Assembly: GCF_002806995.1 (NCBI RefSeq)
Contig: NZ_NIHE01000003.1
Location: 186,001-250,000 of the forward strand
DNA length: 64,000 nucleotides
Direction: 5' to 3'
Source of the DNA: Confluentibacter lentus
GTDB taxonomy: Bacteria > Bacteroidota > Bacteroidia > Flavobacteriales > Flavobacteriaceae
The notes under the pieces were generated by a model that saw nothing but the letters and a program-made list of their open reading frames with translations, was not told where the DNA came from and did not search any database. Position numbers and translations under genes: made by a program. The stretch's first letter is position 1, and each line of letters opens with the position of its first letter. Below are positions 54,616 to 63,362 of the stretch, piece after piece.

Positions 54616-56025
54616 CTATTTGTTTATTAACCCTAAAAGCTGTTCTTCAAAATTCACATTAAATATGTTTGTGTGGGGGTTAACTATAACATTGTTTTTA
54701 TCTAATATAATAGTCTTTGTTATGGGGTAAACTGCTAATGATAGTCTCGATTGTTTAGGATTTTTGAATTTAAATTCATTATCAAAAGAAAAATTATATT
54801 TCTTCATGGTGTCTTTACAAAAATCATGACTATTATCATCAACATTTATACTTATAAATGATACTTCAGGATATTTTACACTAAGTTCATTTTTTTTATA
54901 ATGACTTTCTTTAAAGTGGTTATTAAACTTATGTGACCAAAAATAGATAACCGTTGGTTTGTTAATTATAGAACCAATGTTAATATCGTTATTTTTCATA
55001 TCAACCAATTCCAAATTAGGGAAGCTATTTCCTATTTTTAAGCTGTTTATTGACTGAGCAACCGATGTCATATTATTTCTATTTTCCAAATCGGTATTCT
55101 TACCTAAAAAGGATTTAAGCATGGCATTGTTATCTTCAGAATCATTGTTTCTTGTTAGATACGTCATGGTATAATAAAAAAGCAATTCGTTTTTTATTGC
55201 TGGGTTTGAAATAACACTGTCAACTACATTAAGTATATCTAAATTATAACACAAGGTATTGGTGTTGAAATCATCTGACTTGGAATGGTCAAGATGGTTT
55301 TTAAGTGCCATATTATTGAAAGTAGATCTTAAAAAGGAATTGTAATTAAAAAAATCCCTGTTATAATCATTGTTATAATCAATTTCTTTTCTGTAATCAT
55401 AAAAATCTTTAGGAAGTGCACTTAAAATATCACGCTTATTATCACCCATATGGATAAAAGGGTATATTTCTTTACTGGCGTAGTAATTATAATCGATGTT
55501 TGCCTGAGCTATTTTAATGAATAACTCTGAAGGGTTATATTTTTTTGTAAATGTTTTAAGTTTTGAATCCTTTTCAGCTTTTAACGAATCTATTTGTTTT
55601 TGGTACTTTTTTGGACTAGACTGGCAAAATTTAAAAATACGTTTTTGTTCAATTTCATTTTGCAAAAATCCATTGATAAGATAATTGTTTTTTTTGTCGC
55701 CAATACCTGTAAAAACCAAGGACTCATCAAAATCTAGCGTATTCAACCTAAACATGATGCTGTCATTTGGCTCCAATAAAACCATTTGTACTTCACCACC
55801 ATGCTTAAACGTGTAAATGCCGCTAATTAAATTATTGATTTTATAAATGAACCGATTGTTTTTATCCAGACTAATGGTGTCCAATACAGAATCTGCCTTT
55901 GAAATAACTACAAAGTCTGTATTAGGGTTGCTTATTTCCCCTCCTATAAAAGCAAAATCATCTTTATCTTTTTTACAGCTAAAAATGGTTAAAGCAATAA
56001 TTATGTAGTATAAAAAAGGTTTCAT
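54616..56025 (-). CDS. Lipoprotein with thioredoxin-like domain lacking the CxxC motif
   Basis: A 469-residue exported protein with a lipobox, LTIFSC (Cys about 17). An N-terminal DUF4369-like beta region (about 25-110: FAFIGGEISNPNTDFVVIS...IYTFKHGGEVQMVLLEPNDSI) precedes a long helical middle part. The last 140 residues are a TlpA/thioredoxin-like fold: IGNSFPNLELVDMKNNDINIGSIINKPTVIYFWSHKFNNHFKES. The place of the redox CxxC is taken by SHKF, so it cannot do disulfide chemistry in the usual way. Such two-part lipoproteins are common in Bacteroidota and of unclear role. It is a single gene, convergent with fsa. Confidence 0.82.
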   Translation of the reverse strand: MKPFLYYIIIALTIFSCKKDKDDFAFIGGEISNPNTDFVVISKADSVLDTISLDKNNRFIYKINNLISGIYTFKHGGEVQMVLLEPNDSIMFRLNTLDFDESLVFTGIGDKKNNYLINGFLQNEIEQKRIFKFCQSSPKKYQKQIDSLKAEKDSKLKTFTKKYNPSELFIKIAQANIDYNYYASKEIYPFIHMGDNKRDILSALPKDFYDYRKEIDYNNDYNRDFFNYNSFLRSTFNNMALKNHLDHSKSDDFNTNTLCYNLDILNVVDSVISNPAIKNELLFYYTMTYLTRNNDSEDNNAMLKSFLGKNTDLENRNNMTSVAQSINSLKIGNSFPNLELVDMKNNDINIGSIINKPTVIYFWSHKFNNHFKESHYKKNELSVKYPEVSFISINVDDNSHDFCKDTMKKYNFSFDNEFKFKNPKQSRLSLAVYPITKTIILDKNNVIVNPHTNIFNVNFEEQLLGLINK

Positions 56026-56147
56026 TAATATTTATAATAATGGTATTGGTAACATTATCATAACATTGCAAAAGTATATTTTGTATTTAAAAAGTGCTGT
56101 TAATACGCTGTTAAATATTGATATACATAATAAGCGGTAGAGATAAG

Positions 56148-57188
56148 CTATTGCGGGATTTGCTGACTTAAACAATGAAGGGTGCCAAATCCCCATATAA
56201 GGTCAATGGCACTTATGCCGATAACCCTTCTATCAGGAAAACAATCTGCTATAATGTTGAGAGCTTCTCTATCGCGTTCATCGTTAAAAGTTGGTACTAA
56301 TACAAAAGAATTTATAATCAGGAAATTGGCATAACTAGCAGGAATCCTTATGTCATCAAATATTAAACGTTTTGGCATTGGTAGCGTCACGATATTTGGT
56401 TTTTTACCATTTTCTAGAACAGTATTTTTTAACCTATATAAATTATCTTGAAGCGGCTCATAATTGTGGTCGTCGGTATCATTTTCAACCACAGTTATGA
56501 TGGTATCTTCATTAACAAAACGAGCTAAATCATCAATATGTCCGTGGGTATCATCGCCTTCAATGCCATTTCCCAACCAAATCGTGTTTGTGATGCCTAA
56601 ATACTCTCTAAAAATGGTTTCATAATCAGCTTTTGTTAACCCTTCATTTCTGACTTGAATTTTAGGGTCTAACAAACATTCTTCCGAAGTTAACAAAGTT
56701 CCTTTGCCATTGACATCAATGGCACCACCTTCTAGAATAACAGGTTTTCCTTTGTAAGTGACTTGCGTTAAAGGAATTTTTAAAAAGGAGGCTATTTTTT
56801 CAGGAACGTGTTTGTCAAGCTTATAGTTGTTGTATTTTGCCCATCCATTGAAGTTGAAATTCAGTGCTTTTCTTTCTGAACCTTTTGTGACAATTATGGG
56901 GCCAGAATCGCGCATCCAGCTTCTATTGGTTTTTTGGATGATAAACGAAACATTGTCAATTTTAACATCCGCCATTTTAAGTTTTTCTAATACACTGATT
57001 TTTAGCTCTTCAGAAGCGACTATAAGAATGACTTGTTCAATATCAGCCACTTTTTTTATAAACTCAATAAAAGCCCATTGAATGGCGCCATATTTTCCAG
57101 GCCAATCGTTCCCATTATGCGGAAAACATAATAAAACACCTTGCTGTTTTTCCCATTCGGCAGGAAATCTCCAATCACTAGCACTCAT
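56148..57188 (-). CDS. aguA: Agmatine deiminase
   Basis: A 346-residue peptidyl-arginine-deiminase-type enzyme that converts agmatine to N-carbamoylputrescine. Family motifs appear in order: DWRFPAEWEKQQGVLLCFPHN, SWMRDSGPIIV (Asp), NFNFNGW, LEGGAIDVNGKGTLLTSEECLLD, LGNGIEGDDTHGHIDDLARF (substrate-site His and Asp), and a C-terminal catalytic Cys in GTLHCLSQQIPQ (about residue 339). Length is normal. The start is 1 bp after the stop of aguB on the same strand, so the two are co-translated, giving a two-step agmatine-to-putrescine pathway. Arginine decarboxylase is not in the window. Confidence 0.95.
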   Translation of the reverse strand: MSASDWRFPAEWEKQQGVLLCFPHNGNDWPGKYGAIQWAFIEFIKKVADIEQVILIVASEELKISVLEKLKMADVKIDNVSFIIQKTNRSWMRDSGPIIVTKGSERKALNFNFNGWAKYNNYKLDKHVPEKIASFLKIPLTQVTYKGKPVILEGGAIDVNGKGTLLTSEECLLDPKIQVRNEGLTKADYETIFREYLGITNTIWLGNGIEGDDTHGHIDDLARFVNEDTIITVVENDTDDHNYEPLQDNLYRLKNTVLENGKKPNIVTLPMPKRLIFDDIRIPASYANFLIINSFVLVPTFNDERDREALNIIADCFPDRRVIGISAIDLIWGFGTLHCLSQQIPQ

Positions 57189-57189
57189 A

Positions 57190-58077
57190 CTAATCTAAAA
57201 CTCTTTTGGTGATGCCATCGTATTTATCAATACGTCTATCTCTTAAAAATGGCCAATTCTGACGCACATTTTCTTGTAAATTTAAATCGACTTCAGCAAT
57301 TAATATTTCTTCTTTATCTGTAGATGCTTGTGCTAAAATTTCACCTTGTGGGCCAGCAATAAATGAAGAACCCCAAAACTCAAGCCCGTCAGTATCTGGA
57401 AGGTATTTTTCCAATCCTATTCTGTTCGCAGCCGCTACATAAATACCATTTGCTACGGCATGACCTTTCATCACGTTCATCCAAGCACCTTGTTGGTTGT
57501 CACCATACTGCGCTTTTTCCTTGGGGTGCCAGCCAATAGCGGTTGGATAAAACAAAACCTCGGCGCCTTGAAGAGCCGTTAGTCTTGCAGCTTCTGGATA
57601 CCATTGATCCCAGCAAATTAATGTGCCAATTTTCCCTTTTTTAGTTTGAAAAGCTTTAAAGCCAATATCTCCCGGTGTAAAATAAAATTTTTCGTAAAAA
57701 TGTGGATCGTCTGGAATATGCATTTTTCTATACAAACCAGCTTCAGAACCATCGGTATCAATAATATAGGCGCTATTATGATACACACCAGCCATTCTTT
57801 TTTCAAAAAAAGGCACTATAATGACTACACCCAATTCTTTTGCCAAATCACTGAAAGCTATGAATGACGTACTATATAGTGGTTCGGCATATTTAAAATT
57901 ATCTACATCTTCACTCTGACAAAAATAATGGCTACTGTAGAGTTCTGGCAACAAAATGATTTCTGCTCCTTGCTTAGCAGCATCACGAACCCATGTGATG
58001 CATTTATTTAAATTATTTTCTGGAATATCATTGAGATTTAACTGAATTACAGATATTTTGTATGTACTTTTTTTCAT
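57190..58077 (-). CDS. aguB: N-carbamoylputrescine amidase
   Basis: A 295-residue carbon-nitrogen hydrolase that releases CO2 and NH3 from N-carbamoylputrescine to give putrescine. The nitrilase triad is visible: Glu in LLPELYSSHYFC, Lys in LYRKMHIPDD and Cys in GTLICWDQWYPEAARL. The further family segment FYPTAIGWHPKEKAQYGDNQQGAW matches AguB rather than general nitrilases. It is the first gene of the aguB-aguA operon; a TATCTTTG box lies upstream at 58108-58101. The pathway supplies putrescine, a main polyamine precursor, in the cytoplasm. Confidence 0.95.
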   Translation of the reverse strand: MKKSTYKISVIQLNLNDIPENNLNKCITWVRDAAKQGAEIILLPELYSSHYFCQSEDVDNFKYAEPLYSTSFIAFSDLAKELGVVIIVPFFEKRMAGVYHNSAYIIDTDGSEAGLYRKMHIPDDPHFYEKFYFTPGDIGFKAFQTKKGKIGTLICWDQWYPEAARLTALQGAEVLFYPTAIGWHPKEKAQYGDNQQGAWMNVMKGHAVANGIYVAAANRIGLEKYLPDTDGLEFWGSSFIAGPQGEILAQASTDKEEILIAEVDLNLQENVRQNWPFLRDRRIDKYDGITKRVLD

Positions 58078-58100
58078 TTAAAGCGGAAATAGGTTTAATG

Positions 58101-58108
58101 CAAAGATA
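58101..58108 (-). promoter_or_regulatory. -7 box of the aguB-aguA operon
   Basis: TATCTTTG on the minus strand, 23 nt before the aguB ATG and inside the short gap to the preceding gene. No clear TTG partner was seen. Confidence 0.45.
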
Positions 58109-58123
58109 TATTTTTTGCAGCTT

Positions 58124-58855
58124 TTATTTATCCTTTTTGTATAGTGGTATTCTGTAGGCAATGGTATAACCATAACCTACACCAATTTTAGTACTATCAA
58201 ATGTTTTATTAAAGCCTGGTATATAAATGTTTGTAAAATTGTTTGGTTCTGTTTGACTCACCAAACCTTTTAATTGCACATTAATGCCCATGTATAAATT
58301 ATTAAACAGCTCTGCTTTAATACCTAATATCAATTCCACCCAAATGGCGGTTAAATCATTAAACTCTTGAGGTTGGTTGGACGAAAATTGTGTTTCCCAA
58401 TATTGATTGGTATTGTATGTTTGATAACTGTTTAATGTATGACTAAAGGAGCTTGCTCCAATGCGAAAGCCACTGTAAATCATGTTATCCATATCTAACC
58501 AATTTTGGTACATATTATAATCGATGCCTGCTTTTAAATAGGTTCCTTTTGTGGTGATATTAAGATAATTATTATCATCTTTTTTTTCTTCTATTCCAAT
58601 TTCACCAGCAATGTATAAACGCTTTTTGAGTCTAAAATCACCACTAATTTCAAATCCAGAATAGTCGTCATCAACAGACGAACGAATAAGTTTTCCTATA
58701 TCGGCACCAAGTCTGAGTCCATATTTTTCCTTAATTTTTATGGAATCATTAATTGTACTTACAATACTATCATTTTGAGCATTTGTAGAAACACTAAATA
58801 ACAGCATGAAATATATAATACTAGAAAAATAAGTAAAAATGTGCTGTTGTTTCAT
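58124..58855 (-). CDS. DUF6048-like exported protein
   Basis: A 243-residue exported protein (signal peptide about 1-26, SVSTNAQ). The mature part is a series of amphipathic beta strands, e.g. YGLRLGADIGKLIRS, FEISGDFRLKKRLYIAGEIGIEEK, GTYLKAGIDYNMYQN and GVGYGYTIAYRIPLYKK, suggesting a small outer-membrane beta-barrel. It matches what I know as DUF6048, usually found beside DUF6452 and rlmD in flavobacteria, as here. The first 35 bp overlap the end of the DUF6452 gene; a later Met (58807) would remove the overlap but shorten the signal peptide. Function unknown. Confidence 0.75.
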   Translation of the reverse strand: MKQQHIFTYFSSIIYFMLLFSVSTNAQNDSIVSTINDSIKIKEKYGLRLGADIGKLIRSSVDDDYSGFEISGDFRLKKRLYIAGEIGIEEKKDDNNYLNITTKGTYLKAGIDYNMYQNWLDMDNMIYSGFRIGASSFSHTLNSYQTYNTNQYWETQFSSNQPQEFNDLTAIWVELILGIKAELFNNLYMGINVQLKGLVSQTEPNNFTNIYIPGFNKTFDSTKIGVGYGYTIAYRIPLYKKDK

Positions 58856-59372
58856 CTTCTACAGATTGATTGTCGGTTACAGATTGTCTTGATAATATCC
58901 AATTATTTGAGTCTTGTTCTATGGTTAAGGAAACGTTTTTAAAAACCGTTTTATAACCACAAGCTCTCGATACAAAAACTTGTTCGGTTGTGTATTTTAT
59001 AGTGACGATGTCCTCATTTCCGTTTGGGAAATCATCACTAGGGTCATCTGGTGTGCCATTATTGTTCATTGAAAAATCTCTATGAAGCCTATATTGTGTA
59101 GCCGTGGAATCTGTTCTTAAAGGGAGCTCCAGTTTCTGAGCATTAGCGGCATTGTAACCTTCAAGCACGGCATCATTATTAACACCTTGAACTCTTATTT
59201 GAGGAACAAATTTTACATTTTCTGGATTTGCGCTATCGTAAAATTCTATAATCATTTTTGGAGTAGTGGGAGTAGATTCTGGGCAAATATCATCGCGTTC
59301 GCAACTAATTGTAATTCCCGCAAGGGTCAGACAAATGAATAGTATAATGACTTTTAAATATTTCATTTTCAA
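58821..59372 (-). CDS. DUF6452-like lipoprotein
   Basis: A 183-residue lipoprotein with lipobox ITISC (Cys about 24) followed by ERDDICPESTPTTPKMIIEFYD, the typical opening of DUF6452 proteins. The rest is beta-rich, ending in the VFVSRACGYKTVFKNVSLTIEQDSNNWI segment. It starts 12 bp after the rlmD stop and overlaps the DUF6048 gene, so the three are one operon. The pairing with DUF6048 is conserved in flavobacteria and suggests a joint envelope role, unknown so far. The start may be two codons later (MKYLKV). Confidence 0.78.
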   Translation of the reverse strand: MKMKYLKVIILFICLTLAGITISCERDDICPESTPTTPKMIIEFYDSANPENVKFVPQIRVQGVNNDAVLEGYNAANAQKLELPLRTDSTATQYRLHRDFSMNNNGTPDDPSDDFPNGNEDIVTIKYTTEQVFVSRACGYKTVFKNVSLTIEQDSNNWILSRQSVTDNQSVEDETTAHFYLFF

Positions 59373-59384
59373 ATTTTATAGTAT

Positions 59385-60797
59385 CTAGCGTTTCTCCAAA
59401 AGTACAACATTTTCAACATGAAAGGTTTGTGGAAACATATCAACTGCTTGCGTTTTAACCACTTTGTATGTTGCATCCATAAGTTCCAGATCACGTGCTT
59501 GTGTGGCGCTATTACAGCTTACATAAACAACCCGTTTTGCAGCTATAGTAAGTATTTGCTCAACAACATCTTTATGCATCCCATCGCGTGGCGGGTCTGT
59601 TATTATTACATCAGGATGACCATGTTTTTTTATGAATGCATCATTAAAAACGTGTTTCATATCACCAACAAAGAACTGAACGTTATTTATGTTGTTTAAT
59701 TGTGCGTTTTCTTTGGCTGCTGTTATGGCATCAGTAACAGACTCTACACCAATCACTTTTTTGGCCTGTTCGGCAACAAACTGCGCTATGGTTCCTGTAC
59801 CGGTGTATAAATCATAAACCAATTCATTGCCTGTTAAACCAGCAAAATCTCGGGTGATTTTATAAAGTTCAAAAGCTTGCTCCGAGTTGGTTTGATAAAA
59901 TGATTTGGCATTTATTTTAAATTTCAAACCTTCCATTTCTTCAAAAATATGATCGGTGCCTTTATAGCAAATCACTTCTTGGTCGTAAATGGTATCGTTG
60001 GCTTTTTCGTTGATAATATATTGCAAGGATGTTATTTGAGGAAAGGTTTCAGCAATAAAATTTAATATCAGTTCCCGATTTACTTTATCTTCTTTAAAAA
60101 ATTGTACAACCACCATGACATCACCTGTGGAAGATGTTCGAATCATCATCGTTCTTAAAAAACCGGTTTGGTTTCTGGTATTGAAAAATTCTAAATTATT
60201 TTGAATGGCGAATTGCTTTACCGCATTTCTAATGGCGTTGGATGGGTCTGGTTGTAAATGACATTTTTTTAAATCCAGAATTTTGTCCCACATACCAGGG
60301 ATGTGAAATCCTAGAGCATTCCTGTCGCCTAAATCTTCACCAGATTTAACTTCTTCTTGTGTTAGCCAGCGACTGTCACTAAAAGAAAACTCCATTTTAT
60401 TTCTGTAGAAATATTGGTTTTTAGATCCTAAAATAGGAGTGACTTCAGGTAGTTGAATATGCCCAATACGTGTTAGGTTATTAGTGACTTCCTTTTGTTT
60501 GTAATACAGTTGATGTTCATAAGCCATATCTTGCCACTTACAGCCACCACAAACTCCGAAATGTTCGCAAATAGGTGTGGTTCTTTTTTCAGAAAGCTTA
60601 TGGAAATTAACCGCCTTACCTTCATAATAAGATTTTCGCTTTTTAAATGTTTGTATATCAACTACATCACCAGGAACAGCGTTTGGTAAAAAAATAACTT
60701 TTCCGTCAGGAGCTTTAGCAATGGTTTTTCCTTTGGCACCGGCATCAAGAACTTCAATATGCTCAAAGATTTGTTTATTCGTGATTTTTCTGGACAT
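59385..60797 (-). CDS. rlmD: 23S rRNA (uracil-5)-methyltransferase RlmD
   Basis: A 470-residue SAM-dependent enzyme that methylates U1939 of 23S rRNA (E. coli numbering). A TRAM domain lies at the N-terminus (about residues 5-60, GKTIAKAPDGKVIFLPNAVPGD). The Fe-S cluster Cys residues are in CEHFGVCGGCKWQ plus one later Cys (LKKCHLQ). The SAM domain has VYDLYTGTGTIAQFVAE, then IITDPPRDGMHKDV and the nucleophile and base region VVYVSCNSATQARDL. The ATG at 60797 is chosen; the longer frame adds 14 residues upstream. A TACTTTTG box ends 4 nt before the ATG. Confidence 0.94.
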   Translation of the reverse strand: MSRKITNKQIFEHIEVLDAGAKGKTIAKAPDGKVIFLPNAVPGDVVDIQTFKKRKSYYEGKAVNFHKLSEKRTTPICEHFGVCGGCKWQDMAYEHQLYYKQKEVTNNLTRIGHIQLPEVTPILGSKNQYFYRNKMEFSFSDSRWLTQEEVKSGEDLGDRNALGFHIPGMWDKILDLKKCHLQPDPSNAIRNAVKQFAIQNNLEFFNTRNQTGFLRTMMIRTSSTGDVMVVVQFFKEDKVNRELILNFIAETFPQITSLQYIINEKANDTIYDQEVICYKGTDHIFEEMEGLKFKINAKSFYQTNSEQAFELYKITRDFAGLTGNELVYDLYTGTGTIAQFVAEQAKKVIGVESVTDAITAAKENAQLNNINNVQFFVGDMKHVFNDAFIKKHGHPDVIITDPPRDGMHKDVVEQILTIAAKRVVYVSCNSATQARDLELMDATYKVVKTQAVDMFPQTFHVENVVLLEKR

Positions 60798-60801
60798 GCT
60801 G

Positions 60802-60809
60802 CAAAAGTA
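60802..60809 (-). promoter_or_regulatory. -7 box abutting the rlmD start codon
   Basis: Minus strand TACTTTTG followed by CAGC and the ATG at 60797, 4 nt in between. Same layout as at mnmE and the CvfB-like gene; a leaderless mRNA is likely. Confidence 0.55.
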
Positions 60810-61004
60810 ATTTCTTTTTCTATTTTGTGATGAATTCAACAGTTATTTTTTTGATTGAATTATTCATTAAAAGGGGCTTGATTTATTTTATATCGCCATT
60901 AATATTTAGTAAATTGCATATCTAAATTTAAGGATGATTTCTCTCCAACCCACACTTTGGGACAAGCAAGGAATGGTTATTTTATCAATTTAAAAATAAT
61001 TAAA

Positions 61005-62249
61005 ATGGCTATTTTAGAACCATTAACCTCACAACAAGCAATTAATTTAGAAAAGCAATACGGTTCAAACACGTATCACCCTTTACCAGTAGTTTTAAGT
61101 AGGGGTGAAGGTGTGCATGTTTGGGATGTAGACGGTAAAAAGTATTATGATTTTTTGTCGGCTTACTCGGCCGTAAACCAAGGGCATTGCCATCCTAAAA
61201 TTGTTGCTGCATTAATTAGTCAAGCGCAAACATTAACCTTAACGTCTAGAGCATTTCATAATAATGTTTTAGGGCGTTATGAGAAATTTACTTGCGAATA
61301 TTTTGGTTATGATAAATTATTGCCAATGAATTCGGGAGCTGAAGCGGTAGAGGCCGCTTTAAAAATTTGTAGAAAATGGGGCTATGAAGTTAAAGGGATT
61401 GTAGAAAATGAAGGGAAGATTATAGTCTGCAATAAAAATTTTCATGGTCGAACCACCACTATAGTGTCGTTTTCAAGTGATGCTTCTGCACACAAAAATT
61501 TTGGACCTTATTCCAATGGATTTATCAATATAGATTATAATGATTTAAATGCTCTTGAACATGCTTTAAAAAGCAATTCAAATGTATCAGGCTTTTTAGT
61601 GGAACCCATACAAGGTGAAGCAGGTGTTTATGTGCCTGATGAAGGTTATTTAGCTAAAGCAAAAGCATTATGCGAGCAATACAATGTCTTATTTATTGCA
61701 GATGAAATACAAACAGGTATTGGCAGAACTGGTAAATTATTGGCAGTTGACCATGAAGGTGTTAAACCAGATATTTTAATTTTAGGAAAAGCCTTAAGTG
61801 GTGGCGTGTATCCTGTTAGTGCCGCTTTGGCAAATAACAATATAATGGGAGTGATGACACCGGGTACGCATGGTAGTACTTTTGGAGGAAATCCTCTTGG
61901 AGCCGCTGTGGCTATTGCTGCATTGGAAGTAATAAGAGATGAGAAACTTGCTGAGAATGCTGAAAAACTTGGAAGACTGTTTAGAAGTGAATTAGGTAAA
62001 TATATTGAAACAAGTAACATTGTAAAATTAATTAGGGGTAAAGGCTTGCTTAATGCCATAGTGATAAACGATACTCGAGACAGTGAAACAGCATGGAATA
62101 TTTGTTTGGCTTTGAGAGATAATGGGTTATTGGCAAAACCAACACATGGAAATATCATTCGTTTTGCTCCACCTTTAGTTATGAATGAAGAGCAATTATT
62201 GGATTGTGTTTCAATCATTATTAAAACTTTAAAACAATTTGAAGTTTAA
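61005..62249 (+). CDS. rocD: Ornithine aminotransferase
   Basis: A 414-residue PLP-dependent class III aminotransferase that converts ornithine and 2-oxoglutarate to glutamate semialdehyde and glutamate. Family motifs: [99 protein letters not shown], the PLP Lys in [15 protein letters not shown], and [13 protein letters not shown]. The ATG at 61005 is preferred to a TTG at 60957, which adds 16 non-family residues. It links arginine and ornithine to glutamate and proline metabolism. Divergent from rlmD; it ends at a terminator shared with the convergent gene. Confidence 0.95.
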   Translation: MAILEPLTSQQAINLEKQYGSNTYHPLPVVLSRGEGVHVWDVDGKKYYDFLSAYSAVNQGHCHPKIVAALISQAQTLTLTSRAFHNNVLGRYEKFTCEYFGYDKLLPMNSGAEAVEAALKICRKWGYEVKGIVENEGKIIVCNKNFHGRTTTIVSFSSDASAHKNFGPYSNGFINIDYNDLNALEHALKSNSNVSGFLVEPIQGEAGVYVPDEGYLAKAKALCEQYNVLFIADEIQTGIGRTGKLLAVDHEGVKPDILILGKALSGGVYPVSAALANNNIMGVMTPGTHGSTFGGNPLGAAVAIAALEVIRDEKLAENAEKLGRLFRSELGKYIETSNIVKLIRGKGLLNAIVINDTRDSETAWNICLALRDNGLLAKPTHGNIIRFAPPLVMNEEQLLDCVSIIIKTLKQFEV

Positions 62250-62256
62250 AACAATA

Positions 62257-62283
62257 AAAAAGCAACCAAATAGGTTGCTTTTT
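62257..62283. terminator. Terminator between rocD and the CCC-motif gene
   Basis: An 11-bp stem, AAAAAGCAACC with GGTTGCTTTTT, loop AAATA. A- and T-rich flanks make it work for both convergent genes. Confidence 0.85.
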
Positions 62284-62303
62284 CATTATTGCAAACAGGA
62301 TGT

Positions 62304-62636
62304 TTATTGCCCCATCATTTCTCTCATTTTTTCTTGCATTAATTCTTGGTCTTGTAAGGTGTCCCAACCGAATGCAGAGATTAGCCAAAGAACAAAAAGC
62401 AAATATAAAGCACTTAAAATAATACCAATAATAGCTAATATTTTTCCAATTTTTACATTTTGAAAGCCTGTATATAATTCAGGATTTTCAGCATATAATT
62501 TAGTTGCTTTGCTAGCTAAAATTACAGCTACAATTCCTAAAATTAAGCCTATAATCCCATAACAACAGCAAGTAATAATAGATAGTATACCAAATACTAA
62601 AATAAGGGTTGCATTGGGTAGTTTTTGTTGTTCCAT
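62304..62636 (-). CDS. CCC-motif small membrane protein
   Basis: A 110-residue inner-membrane protein. Two hydrophobic segments (about residues 9-40 and 62-88) flank a short basic loop. The first holds the CCC motif (SIITCCCYGIIGLILG) that names this Bacteroidota family, related to DUF4190 proteins. The C-terminus is acidic and ends in EKMREMMGQ. It follows the DUF2752 gene by 11 bp on the same strand, a pairing common in flavobacteria. Function unknown. Confidence 0.8.
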   Translation of the reverse strand: MEQQKLPNATLILVFGILSIITCCCYGIIGLILGIVAVILASKATKLYAENPELYTGFQNVKIGKILAIIGIILSALYLLFVLWLISAFGWDTLQDQELMQEKMREMMGQ

Positions 62637-62647
62637 AATATTTCTTT

Positions 62648-62938
62648 TTAGTGGTTTAGAAAGGTTTTAAAAACGAAATTACCGACTATGATTAGTCCAT
62701 TTAATATAGCCAAAATAGTAATTATTTTACTAGCATATCTGAAATTTTTGAAAGTATTTAAAGCGATTAATCCGAAAAGTAATATTAAGCTAAAAATAGC
62801 AGGGTACATAAAGAAAGCTTCTGTGAATTCTCCTTTAAATATAAGTAAAATAGAACGCTGCATACCACATCCCATACATTCTACTCCAAACAATTTTTTG
62901 TTTAGGCAAGGCAGCATAAAATCCTCAATAGACGTCAT
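62648..62938 (-). CDS. DUF2752 family membrane protein
   Basis: A 96-residue membrane protein. The family signature CLNKKLFGVECMGCGMQRSI lies near the N-terminus with the conserved Cys-x-x-Cys-G-x-x-R, followed by two hydrophobic helices (about residues 42-60 and 70-88). The role is unknown; the paired Cys residues suggest a metal or redox site. First gene of a two-gene operon with the CCC-motif protein. Confidence 0.85.
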   Translation of the reverse strand: MTSIEDFMLPCLNKKLFGVECMGCGMQRSILLIFKGEFTEAFFMYPAIFSLILLFGLIALNTFKNFRYASKIITILAILNGLIIVGNFVFKTFLNH

Positions 62939-63174
62939 ATAAAAGTATTATATTGCTAAAATACTAAAAGGATTGAAATTATATTTCTTAATTTCTAAAA
63001 ACGGAATTGTTATCTGGATTTTTTGATTGAGTTTAAATTTAAAATTCAATAATGTATCACAGTATATCTCAGTAAATAATATATTTGAATAAAAATTATT
63101 GATTACTTTTCAATAATTTATTTTGATTCGTGAAGCTTTTTAAAATCAATCACTGAACATAATTTTTAATCCTA

Positions 63175-63360
63175 ATGAAATACATTAATTACACACTTAT
63201 AATCTTAGGTGCTATTATTGCACTTTATTCTAAAACCGGCACTGAGCAAAATCTATTTATTTTAATTGGTGGGATTACAATGCTAATGATTGGGGTTTAT
63301 AGAATTTCCAAAACAATTCCCAGTAAATTTAATGATGAAGAAAACAATGAAACTAATTAA
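63175..63360 (+). CDS. Small two-helix membrane protein
   Basis: A 61-residue protein with two hydrophobic segments (about residues 4-18 and 26-44) and a charged, Asn-rich tail. I do not recognise a family. It is 2 bp upstream of the Smr-domain gene on the same strand, so it is very likely translated from the same mRNA. Small size lowers confidence, but start, stop and spacing are regular. Confidence 0.68.
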   Translation: MKYINYTLIILGAIIALYSKTGTEQNLFILIGGITMLMIGVYRISKTIPSKFNDEENNETN

Positions 63361-63362
63361 TT

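Noticed and set aside
61646-62218. Minus-strand ORF of 190 codons opposite rocD
   Set aside because: Long but antisense to highly conserved aminotransferase sequence; no motif, no start context.
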